From positions 62,001 through 126,000 of the forward strand of contig NZ_JARKMR010000004.1 in the NCBI RefSeq assembly GCF_029350975.1: a stretch of 64,000 nucleotides of DNA, in the 5' to 3' direction. This document shows positions 53,395-62,629 of this stretch, piece by piece (the stretch's first letter is position 1; the number at the start of each line of letters is the position of its first letter). Under the pieces are notes generated by a model. The model was not told where the DNA came from, ran no database searches, and saw only the letters and a list, made by a program, of their open reading frames with translations. The DNA comes from Maribacter zhoushanensis (GTDB lineage: Bacteria; Bacteroidota; Bacteroidia; Flavobacteriales; Flavobacteriaceae). Position numbers and translations under genes: made by a program.

Positions 53395-55146
53395 CTAAGA
53401 TATGAAACGAAAATAATCAATCAAAATTTTATCGTTTTTTAATGTAGGCGTAGTAATTTCCAGTAATTGCGGACGACTAGATACTTTGAAAAAACTACTC
53501 AATTCATCACGCAGTTCTGCTGATGATTTTGCTGTACTATAATCAAAGCCGTACATAGCACTAAGATGTTCTGCAGACAAGGAATGTCTTGTCTCAAAAT
53601 ACGTTTCAAAAACCTCAGAATTCTCCTTTCCCGGAAGTATTCTGAAAATTCCACCGCCATTATTATTGATTACTATAATTCTAAAATTAGACTTTAAATA
53701 GCTATTCCACAAGGCATTACTGTCATAAAAAAAGCTCAAATCCCCTGTAATAAAAAGTGTTGGCGAACTACTTGCTATAGATGCACCTATTGCTGTAGAT
53801 GTACTACCATCTATACCACTTGTGCCTCTATTACAAAATACCTTAAGGGTAGGGTTGACATTGAATAACTGTGTATATCTGATAGTAGAACTATTAGCTA
53901 ATTGTAGCATATAGCCATTAGGTATAGCCTCTAAAATATGCTCAAAAGCTAAAAAATCGGTAAACGGTATTTCTTTTAAATATGTGTCTCTTTTTAACTC
54001 ATAATTCTGTTTTACCAAATTCCAATGAGCAAAATAATCACTTTTTACAATAGTGCCATTTGAATACATTTCATTAAAAAAATCATGCACAGGAACTTTA
54101 ATATGCTCTTCTAAACAGAAAAAAGTATCGTTTGCAAATTGGCCGTCAACATGCCAATGGTATTTTGGTGTATGATGTCTTAAAAATGCTTTTACTTTCT
54201 TTGAAACAATGAGTCCGCCAAAAGTGATAAGCACCTCTGGTCTTAGTTTTTCAAATTCCAATTCTCTGTCGGCATGCATTTCAATAGGCGCAACTAAAGA
54301 ATCTATACTATTGAAAAAATTAGAATGATGTATGTTTGATGTTGTTTCTGTCAACACCAAAACACTTGGATCATTAGCTAATTTCTCTAGCAATATATCT
54401 GTAATAATATTTGGCGTATTTACCCCAACTAAAACCATTTTACGGGTAGAAGTATTCCATATGTGTTTATGCTCTTCTAAACTAATCACATCTTCCACCT
54501 CTGTAGGTATAGCACTTATCTGAGGAGCTATTGAAGGTTCTGAAAGTGTATCATACAAAGGTTCTTCAAAAGGGGCATTTATGTGTACGGGAGTATTGGT
54601 AGTCAGCGCAATTTCTAAAGCCAGGTTTAATTCGGCATCATTGTAATTCTGAACTTCTTGCTGAACTTGGCTTATCTCTTTTTCAGAAACCCACTCTGGT
54701 CTATATTGCAAGACCTTAGATGTAGAGTGGCTAACATCTTGTTTTAAATTAGCTGAATATCTTATATGATTTTCAAATACATTTTGCTGATTTATAGTTT
54801 GTCCGTCCCCTATTCCTAACTTATAAACCGGTCTATCCGCAGAAATAATCAATAACGGAATATTACTAAAATACGCCTCTGCAACTGCAGGATAATAATT
54901 TAAAAGAGCACTACCAGATGTACATAAAATTACAACAGGCTCTTTTAATTGTTGTGCCATACCTAAGGCAAAAAAAGCTGCACAACGCTCATCGACTATA
55001 CTATAACACGTAAAATAAGGGTTTTCAGCAAAGGCAATAGTGAGCGGTGCATTTCTTGATCCCGGCGATATTACAACATTAGAAATATGCTTTGCCTGGC
55101 AATGTTGAACAATAGATTGTGCGGTAGGTATAGCGGAGTATTTCAT
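53395..55146 (-). CDS. menD: SEPHCHC synthase (menaquinone biosynthesis)
   Basis: About 583 residues from the ATG at 55146 (MKYSAIPTAQSIVQHCQAKH). A ThDP-dependent enzyme that joins 2-oxoglutarate to isochorismate. Seen: VVISPGSRNAPLTIAFAENP, VDERCAAFFALGMAQ with the catalytic glutamate, TSGSALLNYYPAVAEAYFS, and the ThDP/Mg motif FITGDLSFFYDSNALWN with NNNGGGIFRILPG. The length is normal. It follows menF on the same strand by 49 bases. Confidence 0.95.
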   Translation of the reverse strand: MKYSAIPTAQSIVQHCQAKHISNVVISPGSRNAPLTIAFAENPYFTCYSIVDERCAAFFALGMAQQLKEPVVILCTSGSALLNYYPAVAEAYFSNIPLLIISADRPVYKLGIGDGQTINQQNVFENHIRYSANLKQDVSHSTSKVLQYRPEWVSEKEISQVQQEVQNYNDAELNLALEIALTTNTPVHINAPFEEPLYDTLSEPSIAPQISAIPTEVEDVISLEEHKHIWNTSTRKMVLVGVNTPNIITDILLEKLANDPSVLVLTETTSNIHHSNFFNSIDSLVAPIEMHADRELEFEKLRPEVLITFGGLIVSKKVKAFLRHHTPKYHWHVDGQFANDTFFCLEEHIKVPVHDFFNEMYSNGTIVKSDYFAHWNLVKQNYELKRDTYLKEIPFTDFLAFEHILEAIPNGYMLQLANSSTIRYTQLFNVNPTLKVFCNRGTSGIDGSTSTAIGASIASSSPTLFITGDLSFFYDSNALWNSYLKSNFRIIVINNNGGGIFRILPGKENSEVFETYFETRHSLSAEHLSAMYGFDYSTAKSSAELRDELSSFFKVSSRPQLLEITTPTLKNDKILIDYFRFIS

Positions 55147-55195
55147 GTAGTTCAAAAATACGACCAAAGCGGGTCATTACCCAAAAGTTAAGTAT

Positions 55196-56308
55196 CTATT
55201 TACCGCCCAGAACACGAAACATGGTATTACTTTTTAAAGCTGTTTCTTCCCATTCTTTTTCAGGTATAGAATCACCAGTAATTCCACCACCTACATAAAT
55301 CTCAGCTTTATCTTTAAACATTTGCATACAACGAAGATTTACAAAAAGCTCTGAAGTTTTCATTACACTTCTATAAGCACTGTTCTCTTGGTTACGGCGG
55401 TTTCTATTTCTTGACAATTCTGATTTTGTGTTCAATTCACCCAAAAATCCGGTATAAAAGGTACGTTCATACAATTCATTTTTTAGAATAAACTTCTTTG
55501 CATTTTTTAAAGGACTACCACATACTGCCGGGGTTGGGTGCAGTGCTTTTAATATATCACCAAATTTATCAGGAGCAAAAGTACCTTTCATTTCTGTGCG
55601 AAGGTGCCATAGCTGACCTGCCTTTACAGACTCTCTCTCAGAACTATTTAAAGAAACAACTTTGTCTTTTAAGGAATCAAAAATATAATCTGTAACCAAT
55701 TGCTGCTCATTTGACTCCTTTTCCTTCCAAATAGGCTCACTATCACCAATTGAATTCTGAGTACCTGCCAAAGACATTGTTGTAAATTGAGAGCCATTAC
55801 TTTTTACCAAAATTTCAGGTGTAGCACCCATCCAAGTTCCTATTTTTGGGTGGTACCAGAAGTAACAAAAGGCTTTTTTATACACTTGAAGAATTCGTTG
55901 ATACACTTCAAAGTAATCTTCATGATAATCAACTTCTATTTTCCTTGACAATACTACCTTATTGAAATCGCCTTGATCAATATTGCCAATAGCTTTAGAT
56001 ATCAACTTAAGATATCTTTCCTTTTCTGCAGCATCGTTTTCTGGTATACTTTTTCCATTGACCTGAACCTCAGTACTTAAATTCAACGGAACCTTTTCTA
56101 CAGCATCCATTTTCAATAATATAGCATCTGAATTCAAATCGAAAGGAGCAAAAACGAATCCGGTTTCAGAGAAATCTTTAACCTTATGAACAGCATCGTC
56201 GTTTTGAAAAACACCCACCAAATCGGTTTCATTAGGTTTGCTATATAAAACAAACGGCAATTGGTCTTCCAAGCAATCTTTAGCTCGATTAAAAAGTTCT
56301 TTCACCAT
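55196..56308 (-). CDS. menF: Isochorismate synthase
   Basis: A 370-residue chorismate-utilising enzyme that makes isochorismate for menaquinone (or a siderophore). Seen: NKVVLSRKIEVDYHEDYFEV, GTWMGATPEILVKSNG, TMSLAGTQ, LHPTPAVCGSPLKNAKKFIL and VGGGITGDSIPEKEWEET. The men neighbours decide the name MenF over EntC/DhbC. It starts 2 bases past the hotdog gene's stop region, so the two are coupled. Confidence 0.93.
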   Translation of the reverse strand: MVKELFNRAKDCLEDQLPFVLYSKPNETDLVGVFQNDDAVHKVKDFSETGFVFAPFDLNSDAILLKMDAVEKVPLNLSTEVQVNGKSIPENDAAEKERYLKLISKAIGNIDQGDFNKVVLSRKIEVDYHEDYFEVYQRILQVYKKAFCYFWYHPKIGTWMGATPEILVKSNGSQFTTMSLAGTQNSIGDSEPIWKEKESNEQQLVTDYIFDSLKDKVVSLNSSERESVKAGQLWHLRTEMKGTFAPDKFGDILKALHPTPAVCGSPLKNAKKFILKNELYERTFYTGFLGELNTKSELSRNRNRRNQENSAYRSVMKTSELFVNLRCMQMFKDKAEIYVGGGITGDSIPEKEWEETALKSNTMFRVLGGK

Positions 56309-56309
56309 G

Positions 56310-56732
56310 CTACTTTCTAGGTAAGGCTATAGTAGTTAATTTACAAAGAGAGACCAATTGATCATCCTCATTAGTTACTCTAATCTCCCATAATTGTGTA
56401 GTTCTACCTTTATGTAAGATACTGGCTTTAGCATAAACAAATCCTTCTTTTACACTTTTAACGTGATTTGCAGAAATCTCTAAACCTCTAACAAAATACT
56501 TATTACCATCTAAAAAAACATAAGACGCAGCACTACCTACACTCTCCGCCAACGCAGCAGTTGCACCACCATGTAAAACCCCGTCTGGCTGATGTACTTT
56601 TGGGGTAACAGGCATTTTAGCCAACAAGAAATCTTCTCCTACATCTATGTATTCAATTTCTAAAGTTTCCATTAAAGTATCTTTAGAAGATTCGTTACAA
56701 ATCTTTAGAATTTTTTCTTTGTAGTCGTTCAT
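56310..56732 (-). CDS. menI: Hotdog-fold thioesterase, probable DHNA-CoA thioesterase
   Basis: About 140 residues from the ATG at 56732 (MNDYKEKILKICNESSKDTL). The longer frame to 56798 would overlap the divergent hydrolase's ATG. A PaaI-type hotdog protein: HQPDGVLHGGATAALAESVG is the active-site loop with the catalytic Glu/His context, and ASILHKGRTTQLWEIRVTN follows. It sits directly in front of menF, so hydrolysis of 1,4-dihydroxy-2-naphthoyl-CoA is the likely job. General acyl-CoA thioesterase activity is the alternative. Confidence 0.75.
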   Translation of the reverse strand: MNDYKEKILKICNESSKDTLMETLEIEYIDVGEDFLLAKMPVTPKVHQPDGVLHGGATAALAESVGSAASYVFLDGNKYFVRGLEISANHVKSVKEGFVYAKASILHKGRTTQLWEIRVTNEDDQLVSLCKLTTIALPRK

Positions 56733-56796
56733 CCTTTTTTTTGTAAAATTAAGCATTACATTACCAACAGAAAAGCATAACAGTAATGATCGATTC

Positions 56797-57441
56797 ATGA
56801 AGAACCAAATAAAAAATGTTACTTATAAGACTACGAACACCTACGAAACACTAAATGAATTGAATAGCGACACAAAGCAAGTTTGGATCGTTTTTCATGG
56901 CATTGGGTTCTTGAGTAGATTCTTCTTAAAGTATTTTAACGAACTGCCCAAGAACGAAAATTACATAATTGCGCCACAGGCTCCTTCCAAATATTATTTA
57001 AAAAATGAATATAAGCATGTAGGCGCAAGCTGGTTAACGAAAGAAAATACGGCACTTGAAACTGAAAATCTTTATCATTATTTAGATGCTGTTTTAGAAA
57101 ACGAAAAGCTCCCATCAAATTGTAAGATTTTTTTCTTCGGATTTTCACAGGGTATTTCAATAGCTCTTAGGTATTTAGCATATTCCAAAATGCCATGTTC
57201 CAAATTGATTCTTTATGCCGGCGGTATCCCAAAAGAATTAAAAACATCAGACTTCAGCCACTTAAATGGTAACAGTGAAGTCATTTCTATCATTGGAAAT
57301 AAAGATGAATACTTAACACCAAATAAATTAAAAGAAGAGAATAATAAACTTAAAATTCTTTTTGGGGATACTATTCAACATATCACTTTTGATGGTGGAC
57401 ATAAGGTTAAAAAACAAATTATAAATCAACTGGCAGAATGA
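56797..57441 (+). CDS. Alpha/beta-hydrolase (carboxylesterase-like)
   Basis: A 214-residue hydrolase. Oxyanion region VWIVFHGIGFLSRFFLKYF, nucleophile in FFFGFSQGISIALRYLAY, Asp in IGNKDEYLTP and His in FDGGHKVKKQ, so the triad is complete. It resembles the small phospholipase/carboxylesterase family. It is divergent from the men genes. It is not obviously MenH: the characteristic MenH sequence surroundings are not seen, although the fold is the same. Its stop overlaps the next GNAT gene by 4 bases (ATGA). Confidence 0.8.
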   Translation: MKNQIKNVTYKTTNTYETLNELNSDTKQVWIVFHGIGFLSRFFLKYFNELPKNENYIIAPQAPSKYYLKNEYKHVGASWLTKENTALETENLYHYLDAVLENEKLPSNCKIFFFGFSQGISIALRYLAYSKMPCSKLILYAGGIPKELKTSDFSHLNGNSEVISIIGNKDEYLTPNKLKEENNKLKILFGDTIQHITFDGGHKVKKQIINQLAE

Positions 57442-57995
57442 ACAACACTCCAACTCTAGAAAATGAACGGGTAATATTAAGTGCGTTAACCTTAGCAAAT
57501 TACGAAAAGCTGATTCCTATTGCATCGCAGGAAAAATTAGTTCAATATTCTCCTACTGATATTGAAACACCAAACAGTTTAAAAAATTATGTAGAAATAG
57601 CTTTACAGCAATTAGCAGCAGGCACAAGTATCCCTTTTATTATTTATGATAGAGAACATAGTACTTTTGCAGGTTCTACACGTTTTATGCATATCAACAG
57701 AAAAAATAAAGTACTCCATATTGGTTCTACATGGATCGGTCGCGAATTTCAGGGCACAGGCCTAAATACACAAATGAAAAAATTGATGCTAACATATGCT
57801 TTTACTACTATGGACTTTGAGAAGGTTGAGTTTCGTGTAGATGAAAGAAATACGGCATCAAGAAAAGCAGTAGAAAAATTAGGATGCACCTTAGAGGGTA
57901 TTCTTAGAAAAGATGTATACTTATTAGATGGTTTTAAAAGAAACACATGTTGCTATGGTCTTTTACGAGAAGAATGGTTAAATAATAATAAATAA
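57438..57995 (+). CDS. RimJ/RimL-type GNAT acetyltransferase
   Basis: A 185-residue GNAT. LENERVILSALTLANYEKLI is the RimJ/L opening. GSTWIGREFQGTGLNTQMKK is the acetyl-CoA loop, and FRVDERNTASRKAVEKLGC with LEGILRKDVYLLDGFKR is the family's C-terminal block. It likely acetylates a protein N-terminus or a small amine. It is translationally coupled to the hydrolase. Its end lies 3 bases from the convergent secreted protein's stop. Confidence 0.88.
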   Translation: MNNTPTLENERVILSALTLANYEKLIPIASQEKLVQYSPTDIETPNSLKNYVEIALQQLAAGTSIPFIIYDREHSTFAGSTRFMHINRKNKVLHIGSTWIGREFQGTGLNTQMKKLMLTYAFTTMDFEKVEFRVDERNTASRKAVEKLGCTLEGILRKDVYLLDGFKRNTCCYGLLREEWLNNNK

Positions 57996-57998
57996 ACC

Positions 57999-58928
57999 TT
58001 ACTCTTCAACAACTTCTTTATCAGCTGTATAATACGTGATTTTTCTAGTAGTATAAGTATTGTCTGGCGTAACAATTTGCTTGATCCAATTGCCTACCTC
58101 TGAATTATCGTATTGATAGATATATTCTTTCTTTATTATACCGGCACCTCTTTTAGCCGTTTCAGTAACTAGCATACCTTTTTCATCATATTCATAACTA
58201 GTACGTGTAGTTGGCTCAAATTTTTTCAACTCAGAATTATATTCAAACTCTTGTTGTGCCATTAATTTACCATCCATACTAAACACTTCTTCAAAAGCAT
58301 TGCTTTCTTCACCATTTAAATACTCTTTGGTCAAAACAATTCTTTGAGCTGGTTTATTTATTGGTTTTAAAGTTGATGTACGAATAGATTTTAAAGGTTC
58401 TTCATTCAATAGATAAGTAACCGTATTCTCGCCTTTAAACTTTTTATGTTCTACCTGGGTTATGTCTATACCATCATTATTGGTTCTCTCAATACTGGCT
58501 AAATCTCCATACTCATCATAACCATATATGTATTGATCTAAAAACTCTTTATCATATGAAAAAATACGCTCTTGTATTTTTAAATTATCAGTAGAATCAA
58601 TTTCATAAAAGTGGGCTATAGACGTGCTTGGGTCAAAAGTATTGTTTCTGTAAGATTCCGCTCTCTTCTCTAAAAGTTCGCTATTGCTGTATTTATAATA
58701 AACCACATCATAATCTGCCTCATTATACCTGGTAACAGATTTGGTTAGTAATCCGTTCTTATTAAAGTCGTATTCCTCTTTACCATAATCCGTACTTACC
58801 AAGCAAAATTTCACATCCCCTTTTAAATCAAAATCATCTAGTGTAAAGATTTGAATTTCTTGACCACTGACTATAGAGAAAGCTGCAATAAAAACCGATA
58901 AAAACAGAAAGTGTCGTTTCTTAACCAT
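57999..58928 (-). CDS. Secreted YD-like repeat protein, unknown function
   Basis: A 309-residue exported protein with signal peptide ending VSGQ. The rest is beta-rich, with repeated Y-x-Y-D/N and G-x-L motifs (EYDFNKNGLLTKSVTRYNE, YGYDEYGDLASIERTNNDG, SYEYDEKGMLVTETAKRG). These resemble RHS/YD repeats but are not a full array. It is probably surface-exposed or periplasmic. I recognise no named family. It is monocistronic and placed after dnaK's terminator. Confidence 0.65.
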   Translation of the reverse strand: MVKKRHFLFLSVFIAAFSIVSGQEIQIFTLDDFDLKGDVKFCLVSTDYGKEEYDFNKNGLLTKSVTRYNEADYDVVYYKYSNSELLEKRAESYRNNTFDPSTSIAHFYEIDSTDNLKIQERIFSYDKEFLDQYIYGYDEYGDLASIERTNNDGIDITQVEHKKFKGENTVTYLLNEEPLKSIRTSTLKPINKPAQRIVLTKEYLNGEESNAFEEVFSMDGKLMAQQEFEYNSELKKFEPTTRTSYEYDEKGMLVTETAKRGAGIIKKEYIYQYDNSEVGNWIKQIVTPDNTYTTRKITYYTADKEVVEE

Positions 58929-58979
58929 ACTACAAAATTACTTTATTAATAATAGGCATAAAAGAATATCCTATAAAAG

Positions 58980-59013
58980 TAAAAAGGGACGGTAAATACC
59001 GTCCCTTTTTTAT
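58980..59013. terminator. Terminator after dnaK
   Basis: AAAAAGGGACGGTA / TACCGTCCCTTTTT with a short loop, 18 bases past the dnaK stop (minus strand). Confidence 0.9.
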
Positions 59014-59030
59014 AACCATTTAAAGCTATA

Positions 59031-60929
59031 TTATTTAACTTCTTCGAAATCTACGTCTTCAACGTTATCACCTTCAGAAGCACCACCGTCAGCATTTGGT
59101 TCTCCTTGTGGAGCACCTTGAGCATCAGCTTGCGCCTTGTACATTTCTTCAGATGCAACTTTCCAAGCTTCATTGATTTTATCTAAAGCCGGTGTTATAA
59201 CAGCCAAATCTTTAGTTTCATATGCCGCTTTCAATTCTGCTAAAGCATCTTCAATTGGCTTTTTCTTATCATCAGATAATTTATCGCCAAATTCAGTAAG
59301 TTGAGATTCAGTTTGGAAAATCATTCCGTCCGCTTCATTCAACTTGTCAGCAGTCTCTTTCGCTTTTTTATCAGATTCAGCATTAGCTTCTGCTTCTGCT
59401 TTCATCTTCTTGATTTCTTCTTCAGTTAAACCAGAAGAAGCTTCAATACGAATATCCTGAGTTTTGTTCGTAGCCTTATCAGTTGCAGATACTTTAATTA
59501 TACCGTTAGCATCGATATCAAAAGTTACTTCAATTTGTGGAGTACCTCTTTTTGCTGGTGGAATACCATCTAAGTGGAATCTACCAATTGTTTTGTTATC
59601 GTTAGCCATTGGTCTTTCTCCTTGCAATACGTGAATCTCAACCGAAGGTTGGTTATCAGCAGCAGTAGAAAATACCTGAGACTTTTTAGTCGGTATAGTT
59701 GTATTGGCCTCTATCAACTTAGTCATTACACTACCCATAGTTTCAATACCTAATGAAAGTGGAGTAACATCTAATAACAATACATCTTTTACATCACCGG
59801 TTAAAACACCACCTTGTATTGCTGCACCAATTGCAACAACCTCATCTGGGTTTACACCTTTAGAAGGTTTCTTACCAAAGAACTTCTCAACAGCTTCTTG
59901 TACTGCAGGTATTCTAGTAGAACCACCAACTAAGATAATCTCATCAATATCGCTCTTAGAAAGTCCTGCTGCTTTCATAGCAGTCTCACATGGCTCAATT
60001 GTTCTTTTTACCAAATCAGCAATTAATTGCTCAAACTTAGATCTTGTCAAAGTTCTTACTAAGTGTTTAGGCCCAGAAGCAGTTGCAGTAACGTATGGTA
60101 AGTTAATCTCTGTCTGTGCAGAAGATGATAATTCAATCTTCGCTTTTTCAGCAGCTTCACGTAAACGTTGTAACGCCATTGCATCTTTTCTAAGGTCCAT
60201 ATCTTCTTCAGATTTGAACTCTTCAGCTAACCAATCAATAATTTTTTGATCAACATCATCACCACCTAAGTGTGTATCACCATCAGTAGCCAATACTTCA
60301 AAAACACCGTCACCTAACTCTAAGATAGATACATCATGCGTACCACCACCAAAGTCAAAAACAACGATTTTTTGATCTGTATCTTTTTTGTCCATACCGT
60401 ATGCTAAAGAAGCAGACGTTGGCTCGTTAATAATACGCTCTACAGTTAAACCTGCAATTTCACCAGCTTCTTTAGTAGCTTGTCTTTGCGCATCATTAAA
60501 ATATGCTGGTACGGTTATTACCGCACGAGAAACTTCTTGTCCTAAATAATCTTCAGCAGTTTTCTTCATTTTTTGAAGAATCATAGCTGATAATTCTTGT
60601 GGAGAATATAAACGACCATCAATATCTACTCTTGGTGTATCGTTATCTCCTTTTACTACGTTATAAGGTACTCTTTCAGCCTCTTTACTAGATTCTGAAT
60701 ATTTATTACCCATAAACCTTTTAATAGAATAAATGGTTTTATGAGGATTGGTTACCGCTTGTCTTTTTGCCGGGTCACCAACTTTAATTTCACCACCATC
60801 AACAAAAGCGATGACAGATGGTGTAGTTCTTTTTCCTTCTGCATTCGGAATTACTACTGGCTCATTACCTTCCATTACGGAAACACAGGAGTTGGTAGTA
60901 CCCAAATCTATTCCTATAATCTTACTCAT
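59031..60929 (-). CDS. dnaK: Molecular chaperone DnaK (Hsp70)
   Basis: A 632-residue Hsp70. The ATPase domain (1-385) opens [20 protein letters not shown] and contains [29 protein letters not shown] and [16 protein letters not shown]. The substrate-binding domain begins near [16 protein letters not shown]. The C-terminus ends [12 protein letters not shown], the usual acidic tail. It refolds and holds client proteins with DnaJ/GrpE, which are not in the window. The upstream region has an inverted repeat and a -24/-12-like sequence, suggesting stress control. A 181-residue antisense frame inside it is a shadow. Confidence 0.97.
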   Translation of the reverse strand: MSKIIGIDLGTTNSCVSVMEGNEPVVIPNAEGKRTTPSVIAFVDGGEIKVGDPAKRQAVTNPHKTIYSIKRFMGNKYSESSKEAERVPYNVVKGDNDTPRVDIDGRLYSPQELSAMILQKMKKTAEDYLGQEVSRAVITVPAYFNDAQRQATKEAGEIAGLTVERIINEPTSASLAYGMDKKDTDQKIVVFDFGGGTHDVSILELGDGVFEVLATDGDTHLGGDDVDQKIIDWLAEEFKSEEDMDLRKDAMALQRLREAAEKAKIELSSSAQTEINLPYVTATASGPKHLVRTLTRSKFEQLIADLVKRTIEPCETAMKAAGLSKSDIDEIILVGGSTRIPAVQEAVEKFFGKKPSKGVNPDEVVAIGAAIQGGVLTGDVKDVLLLDVTPLSLGIETMGSVMTKLIEANTTIPTKKSQVFSTAADNQPSVEIHVLQGERPMANDNKTIGRFHLDGIPPAKRGTPQIEVTFDIDANGIIKVSATDKATNKTQDIRIEASSGLTEEEIKKMKAEAEANAESDKKAKETADKLNEADGMIFQTESQLTEFGDKLSDDKKKPIEDALAELKAAYETKDLAVITPALDKINEAWKVASEEMYKAQADAQGAPQGEPNADGGASEGDNVEDVDFEEVK

Positions 60930-60977
60930 TTTATATGTTTTAAATTAAGTGCTTTATTTTACAATCGGTATGTAAAT

Positions 60978-60995
60978 GACAAACAATATGCCAAG
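60978..60995 (-). promoter_or_regulatory. Sigma-54-like -24/-12 sequence upstream of dnaK
   Basis: On the minus strand CTTGGCATATTGTTTGTC has TTGGCA at -24 and TTTGT at -12, with 10 bases between the GG and GT doublets, the sigma-54 spacing. The -12 doublet is GT instead of the consensus GC. It lies about 50 bases upstream of the dnaK ATG. Confidence 0.35.
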
Positions 60996-61018
60996 TCAGA
61001 AAAACTGACATGATGTCA
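60995..61018. promoter_or_regulatory. Inverted-repeat operator candidate between dnaK and sdaA
   Basis: GTCAG-A5-CTGAC overlaps the odd palindrome TGACAT-G-ATGTCA, giving three TGAC half sites in 24 bases. No CIRCE element (TTAGCACTC/GAGTGCTAA) is present. It lies upstream of the -24-like element of dnaK and about 92 bases before sdaA. Confidence 0.4.
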
Positions 61019-61109
61019 TTAATATACTTTTTTACTATATAATTATGCCAATATAGTATAGTAATACATTACCAAAACATTGTACCTTAGCCTACAAAAC
61101 TTATAAGAT

Positions 61110-62540
61110 TTGGAGATAGAAAGCATTAGTGTTTTTGATATGCTAAAGATAGGCGTAGGTCCTTCTAGTTCACATACTTTAGGACCATGGCGTGCTGCGG
61201 AGAGATGGTTGGCCAGGTTAAATTCTAAAGACAATCTTGAGAAAGTTGAAGAAGTAGAAGTACACTTATACGGTTCGTTATCATTGACAGGTAAAGGTCA
61301 TGCCACTGACTATGCCGTAATGCTAGGCTTATTGGGAGCCGATCCAGAATTAATACCTATTGACACTATTGATTCTTTAATCGATAAAATTAAAAACAAG
61401 CATGTATTACTTTTAGATGGTAAATACAGTATTACTTTCGACCCTAGCAAACATATTATATTCAACAAAAAATTTCTTCCTTTTCATGCGAACGGGTTAA
61501 AGTTTCAAGCCAAATTAAAATCGGGCAGAAAAATTTCAAAAACCTATTATTCTATTGGCGGCGGATTCGTAATCAGTGAAGAACGAAAAAATGCCAAACG
61601 TAAGGTTGACATGTTTGAAAAGTTTCCTTTTCCTGTACAGAAGGGAACTGAACTTCTGGATTTTTGCAAAAACGAAGATTTAAAAATTTCAGAATTAGTT
61701 TTACAGAACGAAAGATCTTTACGAGATGATGCAAAAATCGATTATGAGTTAAATCGTGTTTGGTCTACTATGTTAGAATGCATGTATACCGGTTGCCACA
61801 CAGAAGGAACTTTACCAGGTGGTTTGCATGTTAAACGCAGGGCATATGAAATGCATAATAAGCTGAAAAGCGACCTACCCTACTCTAACCCCGAAGAATG
61901 GTTGCAGAGTATTCGCCAAACAGAGGTGAAATTTAGACAAATCTTACAATGGGTAAGTTGTTTTGCCTTAAGCGTAAATGAAGTGAATGCATCTTTAGGC
62001 CGTGTAGTAACCGCACCTACAAATGGCAGCGCGGGCGTTATACCTGCCGTATTAATGTATTATATGGTCATTGAGAACCATGCTGGTAATTTTGAACATG
62101 TAAAACAGTTTTTACTGGTTGCCGGAGAAATTGGGAGCATCTTTAAAAAAGGAGCTACAATATCGGCTGCCATGGGTGGTTGCCAAGCAGAAATTGGCGT
62201 TTCTTCTGCTATGGCCGCAGGAGCACTCACCGAGCTTTTAGGCGGTACACCCGAGCAAGTACTTATGGCAGCAGAAATTGCCATGGAACACCATTTAGGT
62301 CTTACTTGTGATCCTATAGGTGGTTTGGTTCAGATACCATGTATTGAACGTAACTCTATGGGAGCAATAAAAGCTATCAACGCAGCTGAGCTTGCTTTGG
62401 GTTCTGACCCATATGCTGCAAAAGTTCCATTAGATAAAGTTGTACAGACCATGTGGGAAACTGCAAAAGATATGAGCTCTAAATACAAAGAAACCTCTGA
62501 AGGCGGGTTAGCAGTAGGTGTTTTCTTGAGTGATTGTTAA
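61110..62540 (+). CDS. sdaA: L-serine ammonia-lyase (iron-sulphur type)
   Basis: A 476-residue single-chain serine dehydratase that converts L-serine to pyruvate and ammonia using a [4Fe-4S] cluster. The start is a TTG at 61110, giving [20 protein letters not shown]; the next in-frame ATG falls inside the conserved block, so TTG is preferred. Seen: [42 protein letters not shown] ([14 protein letters not shown]), [38 protein letters not shown] and [18 protein letters not shown], with the cluster cysteines. It is divergent from dnaK. Confidence 0.94.
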   Translation: MEIESISVFDMLKIGVGPSSSHTLGPWRAAERWLARLNSKDNLEKVEEVEVHLYGSLSLTGKGHATDYAVMLGLLGADPELIPIDTIDSLIDKIKNKHVLLLDGKYSITFDPSKHIIFNKKFLPFHANGLKFQAKLKSGRKISKTYYSIGGGFVISEERKNAKRKVDMFEKFPFPVQKGTELLDFCKNEDLKISELVLQNERSLRDDAKIDYELNRVWSTMLECMYTGCHTEGTLPGGLHVKRRAYEMHNKLKSDLPYSNPEEWLQSIRQTEVKFRQILQWVSCFALSVNEVNASLGRVVTAPTNGSAGVIPAVLMYYMVIENHAGNFEHVKQFLLVAGEIGSIFKKGATISAAMGGCQAEIGVSSAMAAGALTELLGGTPEQVLMAAEIAMEHHLGLTCDPIGGLVQIPCIERNSMGAIKAINAAELALGSDPYAAKVPLDKVVQTMWETAKDMSSKYKETSEGGLAVGVFLSDC

Positions 62541-62629
62541 GTTCATTTCAAAATATTAGCAAGCTATATTATAAAGGTTGCATAAATACCGCTCTTTTAT
62601 ATAAGCGATTAATCAGCTAACTTTAATTT

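Noticed and set aside
53361-53420. Longer N-terminus of the DUF2853 gene
   Set aside because: It overlaps the menD 3' end and precedes the clear MSKRDD start.
56797-57441. The alpha/beta-hydrolase as MenH
   Set aside because: It is divergent from the men genes and looks like a small carboxylesterase; the fold alone does not support the name.
59704-60249. 181-residue plus-strand frame inside dnaK
   Set aside because: It is antisense to a strongly conserved gene with no family pattern; a shadow of dnaK codon use.
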